A program made the position numbers and the translations under genes. From assembly GCF_000161455.1 (NCBI RefSeq), contig NZ_CM000745.1, positions 4,921,281-4,932,088 of the forward strand: a stretch of 10,808 nt of DNA. The letters are read 5' to 3'. This stretch comes from Bacillus pseudomycoides DSM 12442 (GTDB taxonomy: Bacteria > Bacillota > Bacilli > Bacillales > Bacillaceae_G). Under the pieces are notes generated by a model. The model was given only the letters and a program-made list of their open reading frames with translations. It ran no database searches and was not told where the DNA came from. This document shows positions 6,337 through 10,808 of the stretch, in pieces; the first letter of the stretch is position 1; each line of letters opens with the position of its first letter.

Positions 6337-6372
6337 ATGATAATTTTTATAAATAATTGCGGGATAAACAAC

Positions 6373-6453
6373 TTACATAAATGCTTTTAAAAGCTCTTGT
6401 ACGAATGGAATGATTCCACCTACAAATTTTAAAACTGCCATTGCGATTTCCAT
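6373..6453 (-). CDS. 26-aa amphipathic peptide (membrane-active or SpoVM-like)
   Basis: The ATG at 6453 follows AAAGGAGGAAGTAAA, one of the best ribosome binding sites in the window. The frame is MEIAMAVLKFVGGIIPFVQE then LLKAFM. The peptide is almost wholly hydrophobic, with E2, K9, E20 and K23 as its charges, and should fold as an amphipathic helix with a GG-IIP bend. Two readings are possible. One is a short membrane-active peptide of the phenol-soluble-modulin or leaderless-bacteriocin kind, without an immunity gene in view. The other is a relative of SpoVM, also 26 aa, whose KFLGGIV segment lines up with KFVGGII here one residue earlier. The sigma-A promoter with a cre-like palindrome favours vegetative, carbon-responsive expression over a SpoVM role. 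A type I toxin peptide cannot be excluded. Confidence 0.7.
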   Translation of the reverse strand: MEIAMAVLKFVGGIIPFVQELLKAFM

Positions 6454-6505
6454 TTTACTTCCTCCTTTATTCTCATATTAAGATTTTGTGAATCCTTCTA
6501 CCTTT

Positions 6506-6534
6506 ATTATAGTAAGCGCTTACAAAAATAGCAA
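6506..6534 (-). promoter_or_regulatory. Sigma-A promoter with a cre-like palindrome in its spacer
   Basis: On the minus strand TTGCTA (6534-6529), a 17-base spacer and TATAAT (6511-6506) make a near-consensus vegetative promoter 53 bases before the 26-aa peptide. The spacer contains the perfect palindrome GTAAGCGCTTAC (6512-6523). Read with flanking bases, TGTAAGCGCTTACT fits the CcpA cre consensus TGWAANCGNTNWCA at all but the last base. A repressor bound here would block RNA polymerase directly. CcpA or another LacI-family protein is likely. Confidence 0.75.
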
Positions 6535-6577
6535 TACTTTTTTATAATCTATGATTTTTAACAATTAAATAAAGAGA

Positions 6578-6603
6578 GTTGGTTATCTAAAAAGATAACC
6601 AAC
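6578..6603 (-). terminator. Terminator of the 118-aa gene
   Basis: Perfect 11-base arms (GTTGGTTATCT and its complement) surround AAAA, starting 14 bases past the stop codon at 6617. A T-rich stretch follows on the minus strand. Confidence 0.8.
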
Positions 6604-6616
6604 CCCTTATTTAATA

Positions 6617-6973
6617 TTAAAGAATCTGCGTTAATTCTGTATTCAAAACTCGTTGTGCAGTAATAATAACACCCTGAGGAGTTACTCCATAAACACTGTA
6701 TAAGCCACCGTTTTGATTAGGGACAATTTCAACTTCATATTGTTCTGCTTGTCCCAAAGTAGAGTGAACTAAACTTAGAATTACAAGAGCAGAAGCATTA
6801 GCAGCTACAGAAAAGTTTCTCTGTTCAATTAATGTTCTTGTACCATCAAGTCTAAAAGATCGAAGTACCCCAGTAAGTGTACCTCCAGTACGATTGAGGA
6901 TTTTAACCTTAGCTCTATTTGCATTAGCAGGCTGATTTCCTACATTTTCAATTGGACCAGTAGTGAAAGGCAT
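6617..6973 (-). CDS. 118-aa beta-rich protein, probable spore-surface type
   Basis: I place the start at ATG 6973, giving MPFTTGPIENVGNQPANANR. The longer frame begins with a GTG (6985) that is part of the ribosome binding site AGGAGGTG, so it cannot be the start. AGGAGGTG then lies 9 bases before the ATG. The protein has an alternating pattern of strands: AKVKILNRTGG, GVLRSFRLDGTRTLIEQRNF, SVAANASALVILSL, QYEVEIVP and VYGVTPQGVIITAQRV, ending in LNTELTQIL. This indicates a beta sandwich. Similar short proteins starting MPFxTGPIxNVG occur in the B. cereus group by recollection, without known function. It has no signal peptide, no Cys and no membrane segment. The spore link is inferred from its neighbours. 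Confidence 0.65.
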   Translation of the reverse strand: MPFTTGPIENVGNQPANANRAKVKILNRTGGTLTGVLRSFRLDGTRTLIEQRNFSVAANASALVILSLVHSTLGQAEQYEVEIVPNQNGGLYSVYGVTPQGVIITAQRVLNTELTQIL

Positions 6974-7007
6974 TTTAAAATTCACCTCCTACTAAATTAA
7001 ATAATTA

Positions 7008-7023
7008 GTAATCTACAGATTAC
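7008..7023. promoter_or_regulatory. Palindrome upstream of the 118-aa gene, possible operator
   Basis: GTAATCT-AC-AGATTAC is a perfect palindrome with 7-base arms, 35 bases upstream of the start codon and next to a possible -10 (TATTAT on the minus strand). A second inverted repeat with 10-base arms (TCTAAAACAA / TTGTTTTAGA) lies at 7057-7085. Confidence 0.4.
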
Positions 7024-7130
7024 ATTCTTATAATATTCAATACTTAATTAAAATGCTCTAAAACAATTAACCAATTTGTTTTAGAAATAAAAATTAGATT
7101 TACACAACCTATCAATTATTACTAGTAAAC

Positions 7131-7176
7131 AAAAAATTCACTTCTTATCTTTTTTCAAATAAAAAGTGAACTTTTC
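7131..7176 (-). terminator. Terminator of the amber-cut DUF3967 gene
   Basis: TTCACTT (7137-7143) and AAGTGAA (7164-7170) form a stem that can extend through A/T pairs, with a run of six T on the minus strand directly after it. The homologous place after copy 1 (about 4802-4850) keeps a degenerate form. Confidence 0.65.
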
Positions 7177-7197
7177 TTTCTATTATTAAATTCTAAT

Positions 7198-7620
7198 TTA
7201 TTTACCAAATAGACGACTCCAAAAAAATCTCTTTTGTTCTGAAGCTACTATTAGACGCTTGCTATCTTGTATTTCTTTTAATACTTGCATTAATTGAGTA
7301 TCTCTTTGTTCTTCTCTTATTATCCTTTGAGCATCATTTTCCTATAAAAATTTGCTTTGCTGATCTAACCTTTGAATCAATTCTAAATTAAGTTGTTCTA
7401 ATCGTTCTATACGTTCTGTTAATGCTTTTATGTGTTCTGTATCTGCTACGCTATCTGTAGCAACAGTTGCTAAGTCTTTATGAAAAAAAACTCTCGAATT
7501 ATTGTTACCCCGCTCAAAAGGATATCCGACTTCTTCCAGAGCAAAGCAATATTTACGCAAAGTACTTGAGCCAATACCTAAGTTCTTGGCTACCTCAGAT
7601 CCCCAAAAAGTTTGAGCCAT
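7198..7620 (-). pseudogene. DUF3967-type MerR-like gene, copy 2, cut by one in-frame amber codon
   Basis: The frame from ATG 7620 (ribosome binding site GGGAGGA) runs 140 codons to TAA 7198-7200 but holds a TAG at 7342-7344, codon 93. Residues 1-45 form a MerR/RacA-like helix-turn-helix (WGSEVAKNLGIGSSTLRKYC, LEEVGYPFERG). Residues of about 60-92 are a coiled coil (ALTERIERLEQLNLELIQRL). After the amber codon the coil continues in the same frame and ends with SEQKRFFWSRLFGK, the DUF3967-type tail. Everything else is intact, so either the gene is freshly inactivated, or a 92-aa DNA-binding part is still made, or the stop is sometimes read through. It is a paralogue of 8965-9573 and of the ruined copy at 4869-5070. 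Confidence 0.85.
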
Positions 7621-7750
7621 ACTTGTCCTCCCTCTACTCTAAGCTGTTCTATAGTTACTACATAGTGTTTTCCTTTTTTAAAAAGGTAACACCTTCTTTT
7701 TAAAATTTAAAGAAAAGTTTTTATTAGTTTTTACATCTATCAATTTAATA

Positions 7751-7866
7751 ATTTATACGAAATTTTATACAAAAAAAAAGAAAATAACGAGGATTCCTGA
7801 AATCTCCGCTATATCAACAATGTATAAAATCCTGCAATAGAGGGTTTTCTATAGAAATTTAACATA
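7751..7866. repeat. Nested inverted-repeat element, copy 1
   Basis: This stretch aligns with 9781-9890 over its whole length. The outer arms are ATTTTATACA (7762-7771) and TGTATAAAAT (7821-7830). The inner stem around AATCTCCGCTATA is weaker than in copy 2. Both copies lie upstream of a minus-strand DUF3967 gene, 130-210 bases before its start codon, which suggests a target for those DNA-binding proteins or a shared promoter region. Confidence 0.7.
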
Positions 7867-7874
7867 GGTTAATA

Positions 7875-7906
7875 AACAAGCATTTTTCTTATTAAAACAT
7901 AGAATA
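7875..7906 (+). promoter_or_regulatory. Sigma-K-like promoter of the Cys-rich gene
   Basis: CATAGAATA (7898-7906) is a full match to the sigma-K -10 consensus. AAACAAGC ends 16 bases upstream; the -35 reads GC instead of AC. The same pair with the same spacing precedes the 72-aa gene on the other strand (3728-3758). Confidence 0.6.
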
Positions 7907-7939
7907 ATATAACTCGTATTCGAAAAGGAGGTATAAAAA

Positions 7940-8107
7940 ATGGGCTGTAGTAGCAACTGTTCGAAGCGTAGTAATGATTCTTGTAAATGTAAGCATGATA
8001 GTCATTCTTGTAAATCTAAATGTCATAGTAATTCTTGTAAATGTAAGAAAGATAAGTTCCGTAGATGTTGTTTTATTTGTTTTCATTGTGATCGCAAACA
8101 CCAGTAA
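7940..8107 (+). CDS. 55-aa cysteine-rich protein, probable spore coat component
   Basis: The ATG at 7940 lies 8 bases after AAGGAGG (7925-7931). The 55-residue product begins MGCSSNCSKRSNDSCKCKHD and has 12 Cys (3, 7, 15, 17, 24, 28, 33, 35, 43, 44, 47, 50). The rest is mostly Lys, Ser, His and Asn. SCKCK occurs twice and SCKSKC once in an internal repeat, and the end is RRCCFICFHCD. So many Cys with no hydrophobic core point to disulfide cross-linking or metal binding. With a sigma-K-like promoter and spore-type neighbours, a small structural protein of the coat or exosporium is the best guess. A metallothionein-like role is possible. A terminator follows at 8147-8184. The gene lies inside what is otherwise one continuous repeat in copy 2, so it looks inserted. 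Confidence 0.8.
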   Translation: MGCSSNCSKRSNDSCKCKHDSHSCKSKCHSNSCKCKKDKFRRCCFICFHCDRKHQ

Positions 8108-8146
8108 AATAGTTCAACATTTTTAGTTTTTGATGAGAAATTATAT

Positions 8147-8184
8147 AAAAAGCTTATCCCCTTGTAAAGAAGGATGAGCCTTTT
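8147..8184 (+). terminator. Terminator of the Cys-rich gene
   Basis: AAAAGCTTATCC pairs with GGATGAGC(C)TTTT, with one bulge, around a 12-base loop, and is followed by a T-rich tail. It starts 39 bases after the stop codon. Confidence 0.75.
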
Positions 8185-8190
8185 ATATTT

Positions 8191-8400
8191 GTTATCAATA
8201 ATAAGACATTATGTTAACCTCACATGTATGTTTATTCATATCCATTTTTCACAATTTAAAGATAAAGATTTTTATATACGAAGAAAATAAAATTCTACAT
8301 AGAACTTCATTATGTGTTAACAACTGAACCAACTAGTCCAACCAAATCATCGGGTGATACCCCAATATAAATTGGTTGATACATATCTAGTCCCAAAAAA
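8191..8400. repeat. Tail of the duplicated module and AT-rich leader, no gene
   Basis: At about 8191-8240 ATTATGTTAACC and a TATG..TTCATA stretch match 9940-9990, extending the similarity seen at 7751-7866 and 9781-9890. From 8240 to 8400 I see only an AT-rich leader, with loosely paired AACCAAAT and ATTGGTT near 8340-8378. Confidence 0.45.
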
Positions 8401-8410
8401 AATATATAAA

Positions 8411-8419
8411 CATATTGTA
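8411..8419 (+). promoter_or_regulatory. Sigma-K-like -10 box of the 61-aa gene
   Basis: CATATTGTA matches CATANNNTA fully. At the expected -35 distance (16-17 bases upstream) the sequence reads CC rather than AC, so strength is uncertain. It lies 48 bases before the ATG. Confidence 0.5.
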
Positions 8420-8466
8420 TTATAGTACAACTCTTTAACAAACACTCTAAAAAAGGAGCTATCTAT

Positions 8467-8652
8467 ATGCTTGAAGACAAATCTAAAGTTAATTACCCAT
8501 ATGAATTTACCGAAACTATAACAACACCAATTAAAAAACCAAATTATACAAAATTTAAAAATAGTACAGACACACAACCTCTTACTATTTCAAAACATTA
8601 CGTTGAAAAACGTCTATACTCCGTAAGAATCGATACTCCTAAGAACAAATAA
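8467..8652 (+). CDS. 61-aa basic, Tyr-containing protein, probable sporulation gene
   Basis: The ATG lies 8 bases after AAGGAG (8453-8458), with a sigma-K-like -10 box upstream and a perfect terminator at 8667-8702. The protein begins MLEDKSKVNYPYEFTETITT and goes on PIKKPNYTKF, PLTISKHYVEK and RLYSVRIDTPKNK. It is rich in Lys, Thr, Tyr and Pro, with no Cys and no membrane segment, and probably lacks a stable core. I recognise no family. The promoter type and neighbours suggest a small spore-layer protein. Confidence 0.6.
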   Translation: MLEDKSKVNYPYEFTETITTPIKKPNYTKFKNSTDTQPLTISKHYVEKRLYSVRIDTPKNK

Positions 8653-8666
8653 TCAAAATTCATTAA

Positions 8667-8702
8667 GAAAACACGCCACACATGTATGTATAGCGTGTTT
8701 TC
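8667..8702 (+). terminator. Terminator of the 61-aa gene
   Basis: Perfect 10-base arms (GAAAACACGC / GCGTGTTTTC) surround a 16-base loop, 15 bases after the stop codon. The right arm overlaps the start of repeat A copy 2. Confidence 0.8.
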
Positions 8703-8957
8703 CTTGCTTTTGGGCAAGAGTGCTAGCCCCCAGGAACTTCGCGTTATATGGAATATAGGGCAAAAGAGAATCTTGAACGGATACATTAGCAGTTCGGCTC
8801 GTATAATTGCTTATCCAAGGCAGGACGGATATTGCTTGCTTTTGGTCTCTCGGCTTGGCACAATAGCACATGACCCGTTCCTTACGGAACTTTTAGATAT
8901 ATATATAGTGAGAAAGGAAAAATACAAAAACTCAATAATATCAAGGATTTAAAGATT
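8690..8957. repeat. Dispersed repeat A, copy 2 (short form)
   Basis: It shares ordered blocks with 75-500: CTTGCTTTTGGGCAAGAGTGCTAGC-like sequence at the start, TTCGGCTCGTATAATTGCT, CTCGGCTTGGCAC, and the near-identical final block of about 80 bases (CCCGTTCCTTACGG to GGATTTAAAG, 8875-8957). It lacks about 100 bases present in copy 1. It ends a few bases before the stop codon of the intact DUF3967 gene, as copy 1 ends close to the RepL-like gene. Confidence 0.75.
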
Positions 8958-8964
8958 CAAAAGA

Positions 8965-9573
8965 TTATTTCCAAAACTCATACCATTTCTTATCTTTACT
9001 TGCTGCAATCATCTTCTTAACTTCCTGGACTTCCCTTATTGTTTTTATTAGCATTTCATCACGGCCCTGGTTCTTCGCCATGTCTTCGCTAGTATTCGTC
9101 GCTATAAGTACCTGGGATTCCTGTATCGTTTGTATAGCGCTCAATAACTCTGATTCTCTTTGTATAAATCTCTGGTCTTGCTCAGTTAATCGTTTGGTTA
9201 ATTCCTGGAGCAAATCATTTTGTTTTTCAATGACTTCTTTTTGATCTTGAATCATCGTCTGTAGCGTTGTAGCGTTGAAATCCGGTTCTTCATAGCGCTC
9301 AACTTCATGTCGATCCAATGGCAATACTTCAACACCTTGATGCCATGATACAATTTGCTTTGTGGCATTTTCTAGTGTCATATCTGTGTCGTTCTTTAGG
9401 TTTATAACCTTACGGAATACCATTACATCACTTTCTCTATATTTCCTATGCCCACGCTCGTTTTTTATGAAAGTGTAACCCTCTTTTTCTAACACGTCTG
9501 CATACTTACGTAATGTAGATGATTGGATAGCTAATTGCTCCGCCACGTCACTAGGACTATAAAACGTCTTCAT
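8965..9573 (-). CDS. DUF3967 protein with MerR/RacA-like DNA-binding domain, copy 3 (intact)
   Basis: The product is 202 aa. The ATG at 9573 lies 7 bases after GAGGTG. Residues 1-60 form a MerR-like helix-turn-helix with wing (FYSPSDVAEQLAIQSSTLRK, EGYTFIKNERGHRKY, ESDVMVFRKVINL). Residues of about 100-190 are heptad-rich and probably coiled coil (EVIEKQNDLLQELTKRLTEQ and following). The last residues KKWYEFWK form the aromatic-basic tail typical of DUF3967. There is no catalytic domain. The family is common on Bacillus plasmids and resembles RacA in layout (DNA-binding head, coiled coil, short tail), so a DNA-anchoring, partition or regulatory role is plausible but unproven. Of the three copies here only this one is complete. 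AT-GCTATAGCG sequence near 9575-9605 could be an autoregulatory site. Confidence 0.75.
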   Translation of the reverse strand: MKTFYSPSDVAEQLAIQSSTLRKYADVLEKEGYTFIKNERGHRKYRESDVMVFRKVINLKNDTDMTLENATKQIVSWHQGVEVLPLDRHEVERYEEPDFNATTLQTMIQDQKEVIEKQNDLLQELTKRLTEQDQRFIQRESELLSAIQTIQESQVLIATNTSEDMAKNQGRDEMLIKTIREVQEVKKMIAASKDKKWYEFWK

Positions 9574-9780
9574 AGCGTTTCACCTCAAAAATATATTCGC
9601 TATAGCAATGATATACCCTTTTTCCTAATAATTCACGTATCACTTGTTTGTATTTTTAACTTCCATAATCTTCACAGGAGTAATGTATTTAGTTCATATT
9701 ACAGCCCCAAGCTTAGGGACACATATCGATTTTAAAATTAGATACTCCTTACTTCTCAATAACAACATCAAAACCTTTTC
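9574..9780. other. Upstream region of the intact DUF3967 gene
   Basis: It holds the ribosome binding site and a near-palindrome TTCGCTATAGCAA (about 9596-9608), which could be an operator. Frames here are shadows. Nothing else recognised up to the nested repeat at 9781. Confidence 0.4.
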
Positions 9781-9890
9781 AGTTTATACAAGATTTTATA
9801 CAAAAAAGTAAAAACGAAAAATAGCGGGGATCCCTAGAATCTCCGCTATAACAACAATGTATAAAATCCTGCATATCGATTTTACATAGG
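9781..9890. repeat. Nested inverted-repeat element, copy 2 (well kept)
   Basis: The outer perfect 11-base arms GATTTTATACA (9792-9802) and TGTATAAAATC (9858-9868) enclose an inner stem ATAGCGGGGA (9821-9830) / TCTCCGCTAT (9840-9849, one G-T pair). The whole can fold into a cruciform of about 77 bases. It aligns with 7751-7866. No T-run follows either stem, so a terminator role is unlikely. A protein-binding or centromere-like site is a possibility. Confidence 0.7.
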
Positions 9891-9934
9891 AAAGAAGAAA
9901 GAACTTAATAAAAACAAGGATTCTCCTTTGTCCT

Positions 9935-10072
9935 TGCTACCGATAATGAGACGTTATGTTAACCGAATATGTATATTCTATTCATAAAATCTTTTCTTTT
10001 TTTTCCCTTTATAATTTTGAAATAGAATTTGATTAAAAATGCTCCACAATCTCAAGTTTTACGATAAATAAA
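9935..10072. other. Repeat tail and AT-rich spacer
   Basis: About 9940-9990 matches 8191-8240 (TTATGTTAACC followed by TATG..TTCATA). The rest up to 10072 is AT-rich with no gene in view. Confidence 0.4.
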
Positions 10073-10112
10073 AAGAATCCATTTTAAAAAATATTGATCA
10101 AAGTGGATTCTT
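10073..10112. terminator. Hairpin, possible terminator
   Basis: AAGAATCCA (10073-10081) and TGGATTCTT (10104-10112) form a perfect 9-base stem around a 22-base, AT-rich loop. No gene ends directly beside it on the plus strand; on the minus strand it could act behind the DinB-like gene. A nearer hairpin for that gene is CTTATGG / CCATAAG (10170-10195). Confidence 0.45.
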
Positions 10113-10203
10113 CTCCAACAACTTTAAGTTTATTTTTTTATAAAAAAAGTTTAACTATCCCTATAGATTCTTATGGAACTAAAACACCCCATAAGTTAGA
10201 TAA

Positions 10204-10662
10204 TTACAAGAACCTTTGAATTTGCTTATAATGATGAAGATCATGTTCTATTAAGCCTAAAAAGTAACTATAGAGTGATACTTTGTTTTTTCCTAAAATT
10301 AAGTTCTGTGTCCATAACTCATCCGTTAAATCATTTATTGTATTAATCAACTTTTTCCTTACCATTATAAACTGATTAATTAGTTCCTCTTTTGTTTTAG
10401 ATTTACTATCAATTGATGCTTGATAATTTATTAAATTAACATTTGGACTCTTTGGTAATTGAGTACCCTGAAATAAATAAGGAATACGCTGATTCAAAAC
10501 AAATTCATCCCAAGGTATAAGGTGTCCAATTACTTCAGCAATAGTCCACTTATCTTTATCTATTTGCATCCTCCATTTCTCTTCAGATAAATGTCTTAAA
10601 CTTCTTACCCAATCAATAGATTGTTCATAATGATTTATTATTTTCTTCTTTTTTTCATACAA
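10204..10662 (-). CDS. DinB-like (DinB/YfiT four-helix bundle) family protein
   Basis: The product is 152 aa. The start is TTG at 10662, 9 bases after GGAG; no ATG fits better. Helical throughout. WTIAEVIGHLIPWDEFVLNQ (about 39-58) carries the first conserved His (H47) and the end IEHDLHHYKQIQRF carries H140 and H143/H144. Together these give the three-His metal site expected of the DinB/YfiT superfamily. Length is usual for the family. Members include bacillithiol-dependent transferases and DNA-damage-inducible proteins of unknown reaction; which applies cannot be told from sequence. The gene stands alone, without a sigma-K-like promoter, and has no evident link to the spore cargo. It is probably an independent accessory gene. 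Confidence 0.75.
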   Translation of the reverse strand: MYEKKKKIINHYEQSIDWVRSLRHLSEEKWRMQIDKDKWTIAEVIGHLIPWDEFVLNQRIPYLFQGTQLPKSPNVNLINYQASIDSKSKTKEELINQFIMVRKKLINTINDLTDELWTQNLILGKNKVSLYSYFLGLIEHDLHHYKQIQRFL

Positions 10663-10808
10663 CTACATCAACTCCATTAATTTATCATTCAACTATTTAT
10701 TACCTTTCAAAATTAATAATCTAAATTCCTCTTTGTACTACTCTTTTCCATGTATACCTTAAAAAAACGAAAATTTTTTTGATAAATAATTTAACGTTCT
10801 CGGTCATT
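10663..10808. other. AT-rich end of window with terminal motif
   Basis: This contains the promoter area of the DinB-like gene. The last 28 bases (GATAAATAATTTAAC, GTTCTCGG, TCATT) match the first 30 bases of the window except that the central CCGAGAAC block is inverted. Confidence 0.5.

Noticed and set aside
6373..6453. Calling the 26-aa peptide SpoVM outright
   Set aside because: The match is limited to a seven-residue core, and the promoter is sigma-A-like rather than sporulation-specific.
6974..6985. GTG at 6985 as start of the 118-aa gene
   Set aside because: The GTG is part of the ribosome binding site AGGAGGTG; ATG at 6973 is correctly spaced from it.
7892..8101. 69-codon minus-strand frame with a TFTR-like repeat
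   Set aside because: Shadow of the Cys-rich gene; its repeats mirror the SCKCK repeats and it has no ribosome binding site.
8686..8952. 88-codon plus-strand frame
   Set aside because: Lies within repeat A copy 2, overlaps a terminator at its start and has no ribosome binding site.
8985..9000. TTCTTATCTT, similar to the pC194/pUB110 nick site
   Set aside because: Only part of the motif matches and it lies inside the coding part of the DUF3967 gene; no matching Rep is present.
1..10808. CRISPR arrays, tRNA or rRNA genes, insertion-sequence transposases
   Set aside because: I saw no regularly spaced repeats with spacers, no cloverleaf-like sequence and no transposase-like protein in any frame.

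Overview
The window is AT-rich (roughly 30 percent GC by eye) and looks like plasmid DNA from the Bacillus cereus group (B. cereus / B. thuringiensis type). Signs of this are strong AAGGAGG-type ribosome binding sites, frequent TTG starts, several sporulation sigma-K-like promoters, spore-surface-type proteins, DUF3967 MerR-like proteins, and remains of plasmid replication and mobilisation functions. The two ends of the window carry abutting versions of a roughly 28-30 base motif, so the 10808 bases may be one whole small circular plasmid. This is an inference only.

Layout. Bases 1-2220 form the plasmid backbone: a dispersed repeat (about 75-500), two tandem palindromes (509-552), a RepL/MarR-like winged-helix protein that is the only replication-initiator candidate (610-1257, minus), a decayed MobL-type relaxase fragment (1489-1835, minus), and a GC-rich stretch with five hairpins upstream of that relaxase (about 1930-2215), which is a candidate oriT.

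Bases 2300-7000 hold spore-type cargo. These are a Tyr/His-rich 77-aa protein with a good sigma-K promoter, a C1q/TNF-like jelly-roll gene that has lost its start codon and its intact paralogue on the other strand, a 72-aa barrel-like protein, a CsxC/DUF3794-like coat protein, and a 118-aa beta-rich protein. A 26-aa amphipathic peptide (6373-6453, minus) sits among them. It has its own sigma-A promoter with a cre-like palindrome in the spacer.

Bases 4770-5075, 7080-7870 and 8965-9990 carry three related copies of a DUF3967 module at different stages of decay: one badly broken, one cut by a single amber codon, one intact. Two of them have the same nested inverted-repeat element upstream. Between them lie a 55-aa protein with 12 cysteines (7940-8107) and a 61-aa protein (8467-8652), both behind sigma-K-like -10 boxes. 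A DinB-like protein (10204-10662, minus) closes the window.

How it fits together. The backbone probably keeps the plasmid in the cell. Most cargo genes look as if they are transcribed in the mother cell late in sporulation, each as a single gene with its own hairpin terminator, and probably add to or modify the spore surface. Loss of the relaxase body suggests that any transfer now depends on helper functions. Product names come from motif recognition by eye; no database search was run.
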